Shown here: piece after piece, positions 45,030 through 57,736 of the stretch
How the letters are laid out: each line of letters opens with the position of its first letter
Position numbering within the stretch: position 1 is the stretch's first letter
NCBI GenBank assembly: GCA_023525715.1
Contig: CM042010.1
Location: 66,803,966 to 66,867,965 of the forward strand
Direction of reading: 5' to 3'
Source: Cichorium intybus
Taxonomy: Eukaryota > Streptophyta > Magnoliopsida > Asterales > Asteraceae
DNA length: 64,000 nucleotides
Notes under the pieces: generated by a model
Database searches by the model: none
The model's input: the letters and a program-made list of their open reading frames with translations, nothing else
Told to the model about the DNA's origin: nothing
Position numbers and translations under genes: made by a program

Positions 45030-46359
45030 TTGGAGTTGGAATTTACTTGTGAAGAAATAAAAAAAGCAGTTTGGGAGTGCTCATCTGAAAAGGCGCCAGG
45101 TCCCGATGGATTTACTTTCAAATTCCTAAAAGAGTTCTGGGATATCATCCAGTTTGATGTCGTGAATGCTGTAAAATTCTTCGAGCGAAGGGGCCGGGTC
45201 AGCAAAGGTTGTAATGCTTCCTTCATTTCTCTCATTCCGAAGATCAGAGACCCTTTGGTTCTTAACGATTACCGCCCCATAAGTCTAATTGGGTGCTACG
45301 TCAAGATTATTTCCAAAATTCTTGCTGGTAGATTGAAGACGGTTCTGCATAAGGTTGTGAGTAGTGTGCAATCTGCATACATTCAGGGTAGAAACATAGT
45401 TGAGGGCCCATTCATAATTAATGAGGTCCAACCGGGCAAAGAAGTCTAGAACCAAATCCATCTTCTTTAAAGTAGATCTGGAAAAGGCTTTCGATTCGGT
45501 GGATTGGAGGTACTTAGACTCTATTCTTTCTCAAATGAAGTTTGGGCAGAAATGGAGAAATTGGATTAGTGGTCTGCTCAGCTCTGGCAGGGGATCTGTT
45601 CTCATTAATGGCGCTTCGACGAAAGAATTTCCAATCGAGAAAGGGTTGAGGCAAGGTGATCCGCTCTCCCCTTTCTTGTTTATTTTAGCCATGGAGGGCC
45701 TTCATGTAGTTATGGATTCTGCGTGCGAGAAACATCTTTTTCACGGCATTCGGCTCCAAGAAGACGGTCCTTTGTTGTCACACATTATGTATGCAGATGA
45801 CGTTATGTTTGTTGGTGATTGGTCTCCTATGAATTTTCTTAACTTGAAACGCCTGCTCCGATGTTTTTCTTTGGCTTCGGGGCTTAGAGTAAACTTTTGC
45901 AAAAGTAAAGTGTATGGTGTTGGGGTAGACAGGGAAGAGATGGGTTTGTTGACGAATTTCTTGGGGTGTGAGGCGTCTGAATTCCCTTTCATATATCTTG
46001 GGTTGCCCATTGGAGCTAATATGCGGTTATCAAAAAACTGGAACCCGATGGTTGATCGATTCAAGAGCAAATTAAACGTTTGGAAAAAGAATTCACTTTC
46101 ATTTGGTGGTAGGCTCACCTTAGTTAACTCAGTCCTTGGGAGCCTTCCGCTATACTATATGTCGGTTTTCAAAGCCCCCTCTAAAGTGATTGATAAGTTA
46201 AAGATGACCAGGAGAAGATTTCTATGGAAAGGGTCTGATGAAAAAAGAAGTATCAACTGGGTGGCTTGGGATAAGGTGACTACTCCAAAGCACATGGGAG
46301 GTTTAGGAGTTAAAAACCTAAAGGACTTCAATAACAGCTTACTTGTTAAATGGTGGTAG
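45030..46359 (+). pseudogene. LINE reverse transcriptase, frameshifted
   Basis: Two overlapping frames (45030-45449 and 45421-46359) together give the non-LTR reverse transcriptase: SSEKAPGPDGFTFKFLKEFW, LIPKIRDPLVLNDYRPISL, KVDLEKAFDSVDWRYLD, GLRQGDPLSPFLF, then the catalytic MYADDVMF box and the YLGLPIGA thumb region. The shift lies around 45421-45449, just after the QSAYIQGRN block. A stop at 46357 ends the frame. The enzyme copies its own RNA at a nicked target; this copy cannot be made in full. Confidence 0.92.
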
Positions 46360-46845
46360 AAGGTTAGGCAAGAAGGTAAGTCTTTATGGACCAGGTGATA
46401 AGAAGTATCCACAGAGTAAAAACGTTTGATGATGGGAAATTGGCAAAAAAAAATCTACAATAGCACGTGGAAAGAGGTTACGGAGATTGAATCACATTTC
46501 TTGGAAGCTGGGATTAGTCTGAGAGACCTTTTTCAGAAGGAAAGTTGGGGTTGGTGATAAAACCCGGTTCTGGAAAGATCTTTGGCTAGCCGGTCTTCCT
46601 CTAAAAGACAAATTTCCAAGATGCTATAGGATTGAATCAGAGAAAAATTCCTGATTAGAGATAGACTGAACATCTCTTCCTATGGTGTTGAGATCTTATG
46701 GCAGTGGAAAAATCAGCAACTGTCTAACCCTGAGAAATCAGAGCTTGAGGAATTAATCAGGGCCCTAAATAAATTCAAATTCACAACTAAAGAAGATAGC
46801 TGGGAGTGGATAACCGAAAAGAATGGGAAATTCTCTGTTAGTTCC

Positions 46846-47403
46846 TTGAGGCAAGCATTGGACATATCAAAGAAGGAGCATATCCCAAAAATAGTGAGGT
46901 GGTGTTCGTGGGTTCCAGGCAAGGTTAATTGTTTTGCATGGAGATTGGTGTTGAACAAAATTCCGCTGAAAACAAGTCTTCGAAATAGAGGGGTGCAAAT
47001 TTCGGAAGTTATGTGTTCTTTCTGTGGGCTAGTTGAAGAATCTGTGGATCATGTTTTTCTATGTTGTGATTTCTCCAGGAAGATATGGGAACGGCTTTTT
47101 GATTGGTGTGGTTTTGGAATTATGAGACATAACCATTTTATTGAAGTTATAAATCAAGTTTCGTCTCTTTCTAAATCCAAAAAGGAAGGAAAATCCGCAT
47201 TTGCTCTAATAAATGCTTCATGCTGGGCTATATGGAAGGCTAGGAATAAAGCAACTTTTAGGAATAAGAAGCAAAATCCGATGGTGATTGTAGATATAAT
47301 TCAATCTAATTTATTCCATTGGGTGAAGTTTAGAGGCAAGCATCAGGCATTGGAATGGTACTCTTGGTGTAGTCATCCGCCTAGCTCCGGTTTCATCTCG
47401 TAA
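46846..47403 (+). pseudogene. LINE C-terminal zinc-binding domain (zf-RVT)
   Basis: The frame carries WVPGKVNCFAWRLVLNKIPLK, then CSFCGLVEESVDHVFLCCDFS, the CxxC...HxxxxC pattern of the zf-RVT domain, and ends near the ORF2 terminus at 47403. The linker from the reverse transcriptase (46360-46845) has stops and at least one shift. Confidence 0.88.
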
Positions 47404-47515
47404 TGTGAGTGGAGTGATAGTGAGTGGTGTATTGCTGACCATTGGGTTTGCTTTTGGCTGCACAAATCTTTTTTTGGGGGGGGGGGGGGTATTTTAGGGT
47501 TATGGCGTTTTTTAT

Positions 47516-48165
47516 GTGGTGTATTTATGCAACAACTTACTTTGTTCAGTTCTTGACAGGGGGGTTAGGGTTGGGTTTTTTGGTGTGCTTTGGTGTTCTG
47601 TACTTTCGCAACAGCGTGTGTGCCTCTTCTTTCATTAGGTAGAAAAAATTTAGGTTGACGGTGGTTTCTTTTTCTGTTGCAAATTGTACTGTTTTTTCGT
47701 GTTTTTCTTTGGTTCGTGTTCCATAAGGGTGGGTTGGGTGGGGTGCCTTGGCGTGTGTGTGTGAGTATGGTCAAACTTGGTGTTGTTTTTTTATTACCCC
47801 CAATTCAGTTCTTTGATTGTTGGATCTTTAGCGTTTCGTCTGTGGTGTATTTATGCAACAATTTAATTTGTTCAGTTCTTGACAGGGGGAGGGGGGGGGG
47901 GGGGTTTAGGGTTGGGCTTTTTGGTGTGCTTTGGTGTTTTGTACTTTTGCAACAGTGTGTGTGTCTCTTCTTTCTTTGGGTAGAAAAAATTTAGGGTGTG
48001 GGTGTTTTTTTATAGTTGCGAAATGTACTGTTTTTTCGTGTCTTTCTTTGGCTCATGATCCATAAGGGTGGGTTGGGTGGGTTTCCTTGGCGTGTGTGTG
48101 TGAGTATGGTCAAACATGGTGTTGATGTTTTATTGCCCCCAATTTAGTTCTTTGTTTGTTGGATT
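47516..48165 (+). repeat. 326-bp tandem duplication in the LINE 3' UTR with long G-runs
   Basis: Units start at 47516 and 47842 with GTGGTGTATTTATGCAACAA and share 'gttcagttcttgacaggggg'. A run of at least 13 G sits at ~47472-47485 and another G-tract at ~47886-47903 in unit 2. Confidence 0.87.
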
Positions 48166-48836
48166 GAGTTTAGGATCCGATTGTAACTTTGGAAGTTTGG
48201 GTGCCGAATTGATTTGGGAAGTTCTTTATCTTTTTGACTGACGTTCTCTAGATGCCTTTAATTAGGATTAGATCTCTTTGATTGGGGTTCTTTAGCATTT
48301 CTGAATTACTGCTCGAGTTCCATATCAAGTTTACATCACAAATGTTAAATTTTAGAGCTTTTTAGTCTTTGGTCTAGTGGTCAGTTCAGCTTGATTTAAT
48401 CCGGATTGTTTTTCCCCTGCTGCTGTCGTGGTGAAGTCGGTGTGCTTAAGTTTCCTGGTCAAAAGTACCCCTTGGATTTTTAGGAGTCTGACTCAAATAG
48501 ATGTTTGTACACTGGGTTGCTTTGACTTTGGGTCAAAGTCATCCCATGGTGGTGCTGCTGCAACTTGGTGCTTCGATCGTTAATTCCCCTTGGATTCTTT
48601 CATGATCTGGCTTCTTTATTGACAATTCCTGATTTGGTGCTGTTGCAATTTGTTCTCTTGTCGTTTTTCTCTTTGTTAGCATAGTTTGTTGCTATTTTGG
48701 CGTATGTATTTTGGCTATGTTCTCTACTCTTTGTTGTACTCTGTGTTTGCTCCAGCTTCCCGCTGGAGCATTTGGTTTGCTGTTTATATATTGCTTTTGC
48801 CTTGCTGTTCAAAAAAAAGAAATTAGTATTCAAACC

Positions 48837-49639
48837 AATTCTCCTACAGCCTGGGTCATTTTACTGACATTCTTTTCTTTATTATTTGCTTTTGTGAAAT
48901 TTTATTATGATTAACTTTTGTCTTAAATGCACATTCAAATAATAAATTCTGAAGCATTAGAGGTTATATTGTCTCATCAGGTGTTGTTGGTGCTGGTCTC
49001 AGATACAAGAAATTAGTCTACAACTGGTACTTATTTACATGACTTTGGTCCATGTGTTGACTTTCAAAGTACAATGCCTCAAATGGGTAACAAAACAATT
49101 ACAACTTACTTTTTATGATATTTTATTGTAACATCCTACTTATGATGTATGTGACAGTATGTGTGTGTGTGTGTGTGTGTGACTATGAGTCTGCCACTTA
49201 CAGATGACACCATTGATCCTACTATTATTTTGGAATCACAAAAACATACACAAACCACTCAACCTCTGGTTTGTGATCTAAAAGAGAATCGTTGTCACCT
49301 ACCCACCCATGTGATCAAAGTACAACTTTCAAAAATCACTGAAAAACCATTTTATTTTTAAATATTTTTATGTTAAAGAGATCGAATAATTAAATCAGAC
49401 TTTACAACTTCTGTTTATTGTAACGTTCTACTTACAAATAATGTTGTGAAAGGAAGAAATGAAAGTAAAATGCTATAATTTTTTTTAATATTGTTTATGT
49501 CTAATCTTGAGAAATGGGATTTACAACTAGTTTATGCCACAACACGTATTGAACGTGAAGTAGGCGATGAAGAAAGTGGGGTAGCACAAAAAGATCAAGA
49601 ACAAGTGAGGAAGGGGATATTGTGTTCCTTCCAACCCAG
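48837..49639. other. No gene recognised; (GT)n at 49159-49182
   Basis: AT-rich sequence on the far side of the LINE target site with one perfect GT microsatellite. A 66-codon frame over it has no domain. Confidence 0.5.
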
Positions 49640-49960
49640 AAACACCAATTAGTGGTGATTCATCACGTTAACGTCCTGCATGTGGAGATATGGCTAAGAA
49701 AAAAGGAAAAGGTAATGTATCTAATGAAATTGTTAAAGAAATTTGTGCATTGAGGCTTACTCGAGGCGATGAACTTGATTTTATGAGAACCAAACTCGAT
49801 TTGGATAACCAAAAGGAGCAAAAAGGGAAGACAGGGAGAAAAAAGAGGAGAAATTGAGCTAAAGAAGATGCAACTTGTGCTTCTGTATACCCTATTAGCA
49901 TAGGAGAACTTGTCACCTAAAGATGAAGACACAAAACGCTATCTATTATCAAAGTTGTAT
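49640..49960 (+). pseudogene. Remnant like the NAM-associated C-terminal domain
   Basis: Reading with stops: RPACGDMAKKKGKGN, then a Glu/Lys-rich helix with ELDFMRTKLDLDNQKE and KGKTGRKKRR, then the LSII end. Gly-Arg/Lys opening followed by a charged helix is the pattern of the 'no apical meristem-associated' domain found in many transposon-linked plant proteins. In-frame stops occur. Low certainty. Confidence 0.35.
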
Positions 49961-50159
49961 GAAATGTGCTTATTATCAAAGTTGTATGAAATGTGCTTAC
50001 ATATGATTCTATTTTTTTATTTTCGGTGTGATTTTAATAGATTTGTATGATATTTTATTATGTAATTTGTATTTCATGCATTTGTAAGATATGTCATTAT
50101 GTACTTTTATATTTCAAGAATTTGTAATATATGTATTTTTTTGCACATGAAGTTGTATC

Positions 50160-50509
50160 TGTCAGGTTGTGAGAAACAAATTCTGATAGGCTCAAATCGT
50201 GGTGGCTAGCAACATGCGGAGTAATAAACATCGTAAAGATAATCGGTATAAAATTGAAGAACAAACCATGAGTAATCTTGATTTCATAGGTAACAAAGGG
50301 TAACAATAATACAAGAAGAACGTGTGGCTAGGGAAAGTGTTTCCCATCCACGGAGAACTCTCTAAAATCTAAAGTCTACATGTTTGGTTCACTCTAAAAA
50401 ATGACCACTTCCCTTCATATTTATAGGAGAAAGAGAATATTCCTAAATACACAAGGAATATTCTATCATATCTATCACTCATCACTGTTGAGCATTTCAA
50501 GCTCCAACA
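50160..50509 (-). mobile_element. Ty1/copia 3' LTR with polypurine tract
   Basis: 350 bp, TGTCAGGTTGTGAG to GCTCCAACA. On the minus strand AGGGGGAGAT directly precedes TGTTGGAGC, the usual copia polypurine tract and LTR start. The matching LTR is not in the window. Confidence 0.78.
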
Positions 50510-50827
50510 ATCTCCCCCTAAATTCTAGAAAATGATGAGGGATACAAAATACATGATACAAGTACAAGGCTAAAATACACATAATATCCAGAAAGAGGAA
50601 TGGTGCGGTTGTGAGAAACAAATGTTGAGATGTCTCGAATACTCTGAAGTATCAATGATATCTGATGATGGGTAATAGAATCTCTAGTTAGACCCAACCA
50701 CTAATCATGTCTAAATGACTGTGTCGACTCCGTAACTAAAGATCCCAATGCTCACATCACACGTCGTCATCAAAAGTCTTAATCATCTCTTGTTCCTCGA
50801 AAAACTGAAGAAAACCATAGAGCACCA
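50510..50827 (-). other. Short remainder of the copia element
   Basis: No protein recognised. A 17-bp piece of the LTR edge, GGTTGTGAGAAACAAAT, is repeated at ~50613. Confidence 0.45.
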
Positions 50828-51366
50828 TGTCACACCCCCAAACCGTATTGGCGGAAACATTCGAGGGTGGGTGACTTCATGAACAATATCATAACAATGT
50901 CAAAGTAATAATGAGTCCAAGCAATCACAACCATCATAATATAATTGTAAAAGTTACATAAGTTCAGTGTTGTTGTTTCCATTACAATTAAAATGATTCA
51001 AAAATACATAGTTATGACGCCGAAACGTCCCTTCGTCATCGCTTGAAAACTTACTTACTAATTTCCTGAGAATACAAGTAGTTTGAAAAGTGTCAACAAT
51101 AATGTTGGTGAGTTCATAAGTATTTTGTACGGGAAAAAATCAATTTCTTGTAAAAAGTAGTATTGAAAACTCAATAAAATCAAATATTTTCTCATTTAAA
51201 AATGCTCAAGTCTTAAAAACCCAAAGACTAAAATGTAATGTAAACTGTAGGGTAAGGTTGTTGAAAATATATAAGTTTCCACGTAAACAAATGTATAAAG
51301 TTGATGGTTTTTCCATGTGAGACGTCCTATAAGCATACTGTGAACATGTAGGCCTGCTTCGACGTT
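50828..51366 (-). mobile_element. Ty3/gypsy LTR, part before the Athila-type insertion
   Basis: Starts TGTCACACCCCCAAACCG, a common gypsy LTR edge, and runs into the Athila-type element at 51367. It resumes at 63649 and leaves the window. Strand is by analogy with the other LTRs here. Confidence 0.65.
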
Positions 51367-52350
51367 TGACACGCCTAGGTCGTCGTGCGGTCAAAAATAG
51401 TAAAATAAACCTCACTCACACTAGTATAGTGGTAGTCAGGGTCGATCCACAGGAGTTTCGTGGTCAAGATAAGATGATAGCTTACCAACTGTAGTGTCAC
51501 GATACAGCCAGAGGGACTAACTTCTACTTTCCCAAAACAATCCAAAAACACAATATCCAAACAATTGCTAAAAACCAAATCTAACATAAAGTAAACTAAA
51601 CTAAATCAATTTCTAAACTAGGTTTGCTTACTGGAATCAGAAACAAATCTCAAAATCAGAAACAAACAAGAACAATCCAAAAAGCATTCAAAGCAATAAA
51701 GCATAAATAAAGGTAAATAATGCAAACCAACATGAACTGAATGATTAACTTGATTAAACTCCAATCCAGAAGGTTCAAAACAGTAACATACGAAAATAAG
51801 AAGCTATAACCTACTGCTACTGGTTGTCACTATCCAGAAACACCAAGCTACAAGCTTAAAACAACTAAACTAATATTGAAAGCAAGTGAAAAACATAAAA
51901 ATACCACAAAGTGCTGCTGAAATCTCGAAACTTGAGTCAAAGTTGCCGTAAGTCCACCTTAGGGTCTGATCTTCGCCTTCAGAATTCGACCTAATGGCCT
52001 CTATTTATAGTTGTAGAAAATTAGAACCCGCGCCGCGCAGAGCTCATACCCGCGGCACACGTAGTGCCTTATCCCCGTTTTCTCACGGTTTGAATTTCTT
52101 CCACCGCCTTACTTTTTGACGTGCCGCGTCGCGCACACATGCATTCCCACAGCGTGTGTGTTCAGTCGACTCTTTTTGACTTTATCTTCAAACTTCTTCA
52201 TTTTTGTCTGCTTTTGGTCTCTGTTTGTAACTTTTCTTTGCATACAAGCACTAGCACAAAAAGTGAGAATACCAATGCATAAATGATATATTTTCACCAA
52301 GAATAGGGCTCAACAACGACTAAATTACTTGATATTACTAGGCGTTGTCA
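51367..52350 (-). repeat. 3' LTR of the Athila-type element
   Basis: 984 bp, TGACACGCCTAGG to GGCGTTGTCA. The adjoining interior (minus strand AAGTGTGGGGTG) is the polypurine tract. Confidence 0.93.
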
Positions 52351-52594
52351 AACACCCCACACTTGTGCCTTGCTTGTCCCCAAGCAAGAGAGTTTTTAAC
52401 AGATTTTAACTATGACTCAAATAATTTTTGAACGTGTTCAATTTCAAAGCTTATTGTCTCCAGAGTTAGGGTGAAATAGTTTTTGCAAACATAACCAGAA
52501 TATCCTTTGGAATTCATGACTTTCTAGAGAACCCTTGCTTACAATTTTCCTGTCCACAATGAGGTGTACTTAGTCATTCAGATTCTAAAGGCCA
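52351..52594 (-). other. 3' interior of the Athila-type element
   Basis: Begins at the polypurine tract and runs to the PIF target TTA at 52595-52597. The other side of this region continues at 56958. Confidence 0.7.
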
Positions 52595-54347
52595 TTAGGG
52601 TGCGTTTGGTAGCAAGAACTAGGAAGGACTGGAGAGCACTAAAGATTTTAAAGGATGTTTGGCAAACTTGGAACAAGAACAAAACTGAAATTTGACCGGG
52701 TCCAATGGGACAACTTGGTAAAATAATAGTCCAACCCAATTAGGTGGAACTGAATGTAGCACGCGTCTTTTTTTTTCTGCACTTGACAAATATACCCCTA
52801 GGACTTCTTCTTCCCGCTTTCACGTATCCGTAGCTATCGGCTCCTTCTTCTTCATATTGTTATCTTCTTCTTCAGATAAGCAACAGTCCAGTCCTTTCTC
52901 GCCATCGCTTTCAACTCCACGCTTCCTCTTATTTTATGCAGTTGACGAATATACCCCTAGGACATCAGTTCCACACTTCTTTTTTTATTCCCAGCAATCG
53001 TCGATCAGATCCTCACCCAAATCAGGTACGAATTTATTTAAACTTCATACAATTTCGTTGTTTGCATTTAAACCAAGTGATTCTCCAACTTCAGTGATAT
53101 CGATTTGAGATTTGAGATGTTCAGTGATATCGATTTCAGTGATATCGGTTTTTTTTGTATAATTATCGTAATCGATTTGAGATCTTGTAACTCCAAAACG
53201 AAGTGCCATTAGGGTAGTTTAGTGCTTCTGGTTATGATTTATAGATTGTCTTTAAATTTGATTCAAATGAAAGGGTATCGGGCCTCTCATCCACATAATG
53301 AAGCATAGATTCTTTCTGCACTTACAAGAAAAGAATCTTATTCTTCCTTCTACACAATTGTACATGCATTTGGATTTTCGTCACTGAAAATGGAGGTAAC
53401 AAGACTGACTGACACGCATAAATTCTTCAGTTGATTCTACCCTTGCTATTTACTCGGTCCTCTTTTTGTAAAAAGATAAATTCTTAAATCACATTAGGCT
53501 CCGTAGACTGGTTCATATGCTGTGTTGTGGAAATTGATTTAGCATTTGCTATTGCGTAGTGATGGTATTTTATATGCATGTCAATATATCTTGATGGTAT
53601 TTTATATGCATGTCAATATATCTCTAAGTGATTCCTCCTCTAGCTCCTCAAAGTAATGCTTAAATACCTGTAAATTTCATACATAAATCTTATGTTGTAA
53701 CTATGTCTTTCTTGAGTTACAATGAAAGAAAAGAAAATGTTGTTTCATTGAATTATGAAATAGTGCTTACATCAACTACACAGTGTAGAAAGAGGAGAAG
53801 GCTAGCTGCATTACAGTTTTGCCTGGATGCAGTCATTAGATATACATTGTTGTGCTATACGAACATATAGGTGACACCATTGTCATACACAACAGGATCT
53901 TGAGCATCTGGTTCACCCTGAAGTTTGTCAATACACCATAAACAAATTAGAAATACTAATCCACACGAAAAGGTATATTGTTCAATGATAATATGAGTAT
54001 AAGATCAATTGGATAACAGTACTTTAAGCAAGACCTATCCAATTCGAGCTGAATGAAGTTAGAAATCGTCCTTTAAAGTATGATCTGTGTTTGCTCTTAA
54101 TTCTAAACTAACTAGTTCAGCTCAAAGAATTATAACTATTCATTTAGTTTTTCCTACACTTTATATTAAACGAGATGAAGAAACGTATAATCAAACAGAT
54201 TCAATGAACTTGTGGGTTTTGAGAAGATTTATATGTTTTGTATCGATCAGCTGACAATTCGAAATGACAAATTTGTTTACATGTTTTTTTATAAACTTGT
54301 AGATATGTTTCTAATTTGTTTAGATGTTTTTTTATAAACTTGTAGAT

Positions 54348-55666
54348 ATGGATCGTAATCTTTTGCTCATGTATGTTAAAGTATTAGACATCTACATTAA
54401 GTTGTTAATGTGTCTAGCTACAATTAGAGTTTGGTTACTTGAATGTGAGGAAAAAGAAGCTCAAAGGAGACAACTATGCCAAAGTATATTAGAATCACAT
54501 TCGATAAGGTTTACAGTAATACAACGTATCACACGTGCATCTGATATTAACTGTATAAAGGAGTTACGTATGGATAGAAATGCATTTGCAGTTTTGTGTC
54601 AGTTACTACAACCTCGTGGTGGATTACTAGACGATGGTTTTGTGTCCATTGAGGAGCAGGTAGCTATATTTTTAAACATATTAGCTCACCACACAAAAAA
54701 CGGAAGTATTCAAGTTAGATTCTATCGGTAAGGGGAAACAATAAGTCGTTATGTTCGTCGAGTATTAGGTGCTCTAATGCATTTGCAAGACATATTGTTT
54801 GTGAAACCAACGCCTGTTCCAAATGATAGTACGGACACCTGATGGAAATGGTTCAAGGTAAATATTAAAACATTATCATTATATATTACAAAATAACATA
54901 GGTTTTTAATTAACAATGAATTAATTTTTAATTTATAGGGTTGTCTAGGAGCAATTGATGGAACTTATATTCAAGTTAATGTACTTGAGTTAGATAAACC
55001 AAGGTACCGAACAAGAAAAGGTATATAGCAACCAATGTGTTAGGTGTTTGTAATCACGACATGAACTTTGTCTACGTCTTTGCTGGTTGGGAAGGTTCAG
55101 CTACTGATTCTAGGGTTTTGCAGGATGCAATTACTAGACCTAACGGATTAATCGTCCCATTTGGTAAGCTAAAACATTAATTCCTAAACACCGAATGTAC
55201 ACATAGTTGCATATTCATACCTAATACCTTAATTCTTATAGGTAACTATTATTTAGCTGATGGAGGTTATGTCAACGGTGAAGGTTTTTTAGCATCATAT
55301 AGAGGTACTAGGTATCATTTACGGGAATGGGAAGATGGTACATGTGCACCTACAAATAAGGAGGAATATGTTAACATGAAACACTCACAAGCGAGGAATG
55401 TTATTGAGAGGTGTTTTGGTCTACTTAAGAGACGTTGGGCTATATTAAGAAGTCCTTCATTTTATCCTATAGGAATTCAAGGGCGAATTATCATAGCATG
55501 TGCGTTGCTACATAATTTTATTAGGACGCACATGGATATGGATCCAGCGGAAAGCATGCCAATCACTCCTGAGGATATGCCTCTCGAGGAAGATCAACCA
55601 AATCAGGCCGAAGGGGTGGATGTTGTTGAATCTAGCAACGAATGGCTCAATGGAGGGATGATTTAG
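54348..55666 (+). pseudogene. PIF/Harbinger DDE transposase, inactivated
   Basis: Exons 54348-54857, 54939-55163 and 55242-55666 with GT-AG introns. The N-terminal part has the helix-turn-helix region (CIKELRMDRNAFAVLCQLL). The catalytic core shows Asp in LGAIDGTYIQV, Asp in GSATDSRVLQDA and Glu in ARNVIERCFGLLK, the DDE set, plus RRWAILRSPSFYPI and ACALLHNFIR. A TAA follows VRFYR where Ser is expected, a TGA sits before WKWFK where Arg is expected, and a shift or stop follows RTRKG. The enzyme would cut and join the ends with TTA target choice, but cannot be made from this copy. Confidence 0.93.
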
Positions 55667-55900
55667 CCCAAGAAATGTTTGAATCTTGGATGTCAACTAG
55701 AGCTTAGTTAATGTTTTTCGAATTTTAGAACTTTTATTTTTAAGTTTGTTATGTTTAATTGTTATGGATGTTAGGCACTTTGAATTTTGTGTCTCTTATT
55801 ATTAATTGTAATGAACTTGGTGGATGAACTGTTATAAAGTTTTCCATTTTTTTCTATTTACATTTGTTATGGATAATATGTCAAATGCAGATAACAAATC

Positions 55901-56622
55901 ATGGTAGATAGGCGTCAATGGACTCAAGAAGAAGAGGATGCATTGATTACCATTCTTCAAGACATTGTCGTGATCGGTGGTAGAGGTGATAACGGAAGTT
56001 TTCGGCCTGGAACCTATGACCAAGTTGTTCTAAAGTTGCGGGAAAAAATTATCGGGATTAATATAACGGCCAAGAACGTGCAAAACAAAATCAAACGTTT
56101 AAAGGATAAATTTTCTGATGCATATGATATGCAAAATACAAGTGGATTTGGTTGGGATGATGCTCGCAAATGTGTAATAGTTGATTCTCCTGAGATTTTA
56201 GAGGAATATTTAAAGGTCAGTGGTTATATATTATTTTTTTTCATATCTAACTATTAGTTATATCTTATTATATGTAACAACTCTGTTTGTTTTGCTAGAA
56301 ACATCCAAACAAAAACAATGTCGCGAATAAACCATTCCTTGCGTATGAGCGTCTAGCAAATGTGTTTGGTAAGGATCGAGCTACAGGAAGTATGGCTGAA
56401 TCTGCGGCTGATGCGAATGAAGAAGAAGGAGAATGTTTTCCATTGCCAACAGAGTTAAAAGCCATACATGAGGAATTAAAGACCATGAATTTTTCTTCTT
56501 TAGAAATCATGCAGGTTTATTTAAAGTTCGCGAAAAACGCGAATTTGTTACCGATGTGGAATAGCTTGGACACAGCTAGCAAAGCATTTTTTGCGAAGGC
56601 TATATTGGAAGAAGGCAATTGA
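55901..56622 (+). CDS. PIF ORF1: Myb/SANT-like DNA-binding protein, 212 aa
   Basis: Two exons, 55901-56215 and 56299-56622, with a GT-AG intron between codons. RRQWTQEEEDALITILQDIV opens a Myb/SANT-like domain (about residues 5-100), with ITAKNVQNKIKRLKDKF and GFGWDDARK following, the pattern of plant 'Myb/SANT-like' proteins. The C-terminal half is acidic (EEEGE) then helical. In PIF/Harbinger systems this partner binds the transposon ends and brings in the transposase. No internal stop is seen, unlike the neighbouring transposase. Confidence 0.88.
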
Positions 56623-56957
56623 AGTTCGTTATTTTTTATTTGAAGTTATGGAGTTTGAAACCATTTGAGTTAGGAAGTTGTTAATTTTGAAGCGATTTTG
56701 ATTATTTGGTATTATGACTACTTTTAATATATGCATTTTAATTAATTTGTTTTACAATTGTTAATTTTGTAGTTACGTTTGTTATATGAAGTTTTTCTAT
56801 TATTTTTGAAAAAGGGCAATATGGTCATTTTATCATCTTGTTCTGTGCCGTTCCAGTCTTACCAAACACTATACAAATCATTTGTCTTGTCTAGTCCAGT
56901 TCTGTCCTGTCCAGTCCAATCCTGTTCCATCTAGTCCATCTGCCAAACGCTACCTTA

Positions 56958-57736
56958 AAGAACTATCCATGACTTTGGATGTTGTCCGTGTTACGAGCCT
57001 TCAGAAATACCATCCCAGACCAGACGATCTTAGGTGGTAAGGTGCATAAGTCCCACCCATTTTAGGCTTACCGGCTCGAACAACAAAGGTCACTGATTGA
57101 CAGTCCCTTCCTAAATTCCAATCCAAAATACTCCAATCTTCTAACTCTTAAAACTCAACTTATTTGATAAACTCATAGCATGATAACAACTAAATAGTAT
57201 TTCTTGAAAAATACCACTCCTATAACATTCACAAACTATTCGTTTCAAAATTACAATCTATTAAAAATTTTGAAAATTGCTAAAATTTTTGAAAATGACT
57301 TGTTTCCCGCAAAAATTTCAAAAAAACACTCTTTCGACCGTCCACACCCCACACTTAAAACCGTACAACATCCCCGTTGTACAAAATTATTTAAAACAAG
57401 GGAGAAAGAGTTACCCCTTATACGGTTGACTGCTTGATGGTACTCGATTGTCACATGTACAAAAATTACGAACATCTCACGCTTCAGATTCAGATTTCCA
57501 GGAGTTGTAACGCAACAGTAAAACACGCCGGTGATCATAGCAAGTGGAGGGGGCATAATGACCCCATACTTGCTTGAAACAACTCCTCCACAGTTTCCAT
57601 TTGGTACTTCACATGCATCACTTACAAACACATTAAATGCAAACAAACAAACAACTAAACAACTAAAAACAAAGTACAGAAATAAAGAGTGTCATAAGTT
57701 TGGTACAATATCTCCAAAAAGTGAAAAGAAAATACA
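56958..57736 (-). other. 3' interior of the Athila-type element, non-coding
   Basis: Continuation of the Athila-type element beyond the PIF insertion. Open frames here have no recognisable domains. Confidence 0.6.

Larger units (their letters stand above)
44909..48819 (+). mobile_element. L1-type LINE, 5'-truncated
   Basis: Flanked by the perfect 17-bp duplication AAATTAGTATTCAAACC (44892-44908 and 48820-48836), with a short A-run before the right copy. The 3.9-kb insert starts inside ORF2, upstream of the reverse transcriptase, so the endonuclease and ORF1 are missing. Reverse transcriptase and a C-terminal zinc-binding domain are present but broken by frameshifts. The perfect duplication means insertion was fairly recent relative to other elements here. 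Confidence 0.93.
52598..56954 (+). mobile_element. PIF/Harbinger DNA transposon
   Basis: 4357 bp with TTA duplications at 52595-52597 and 56955-56957. Ends are short imperfect inverted repeats, GGGTGCGTTTGGTAGCA against GGTAGCGTTTGGCAGA, followed by sub-terminal 'ggactgga' and 'actgga' words on both sides. It holds the two proteins typical of the superfamily, in the same orientation: a DDE transposase (broken) and a Myb/SANT-like protein (apparently intact). Confidence 0.93.
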
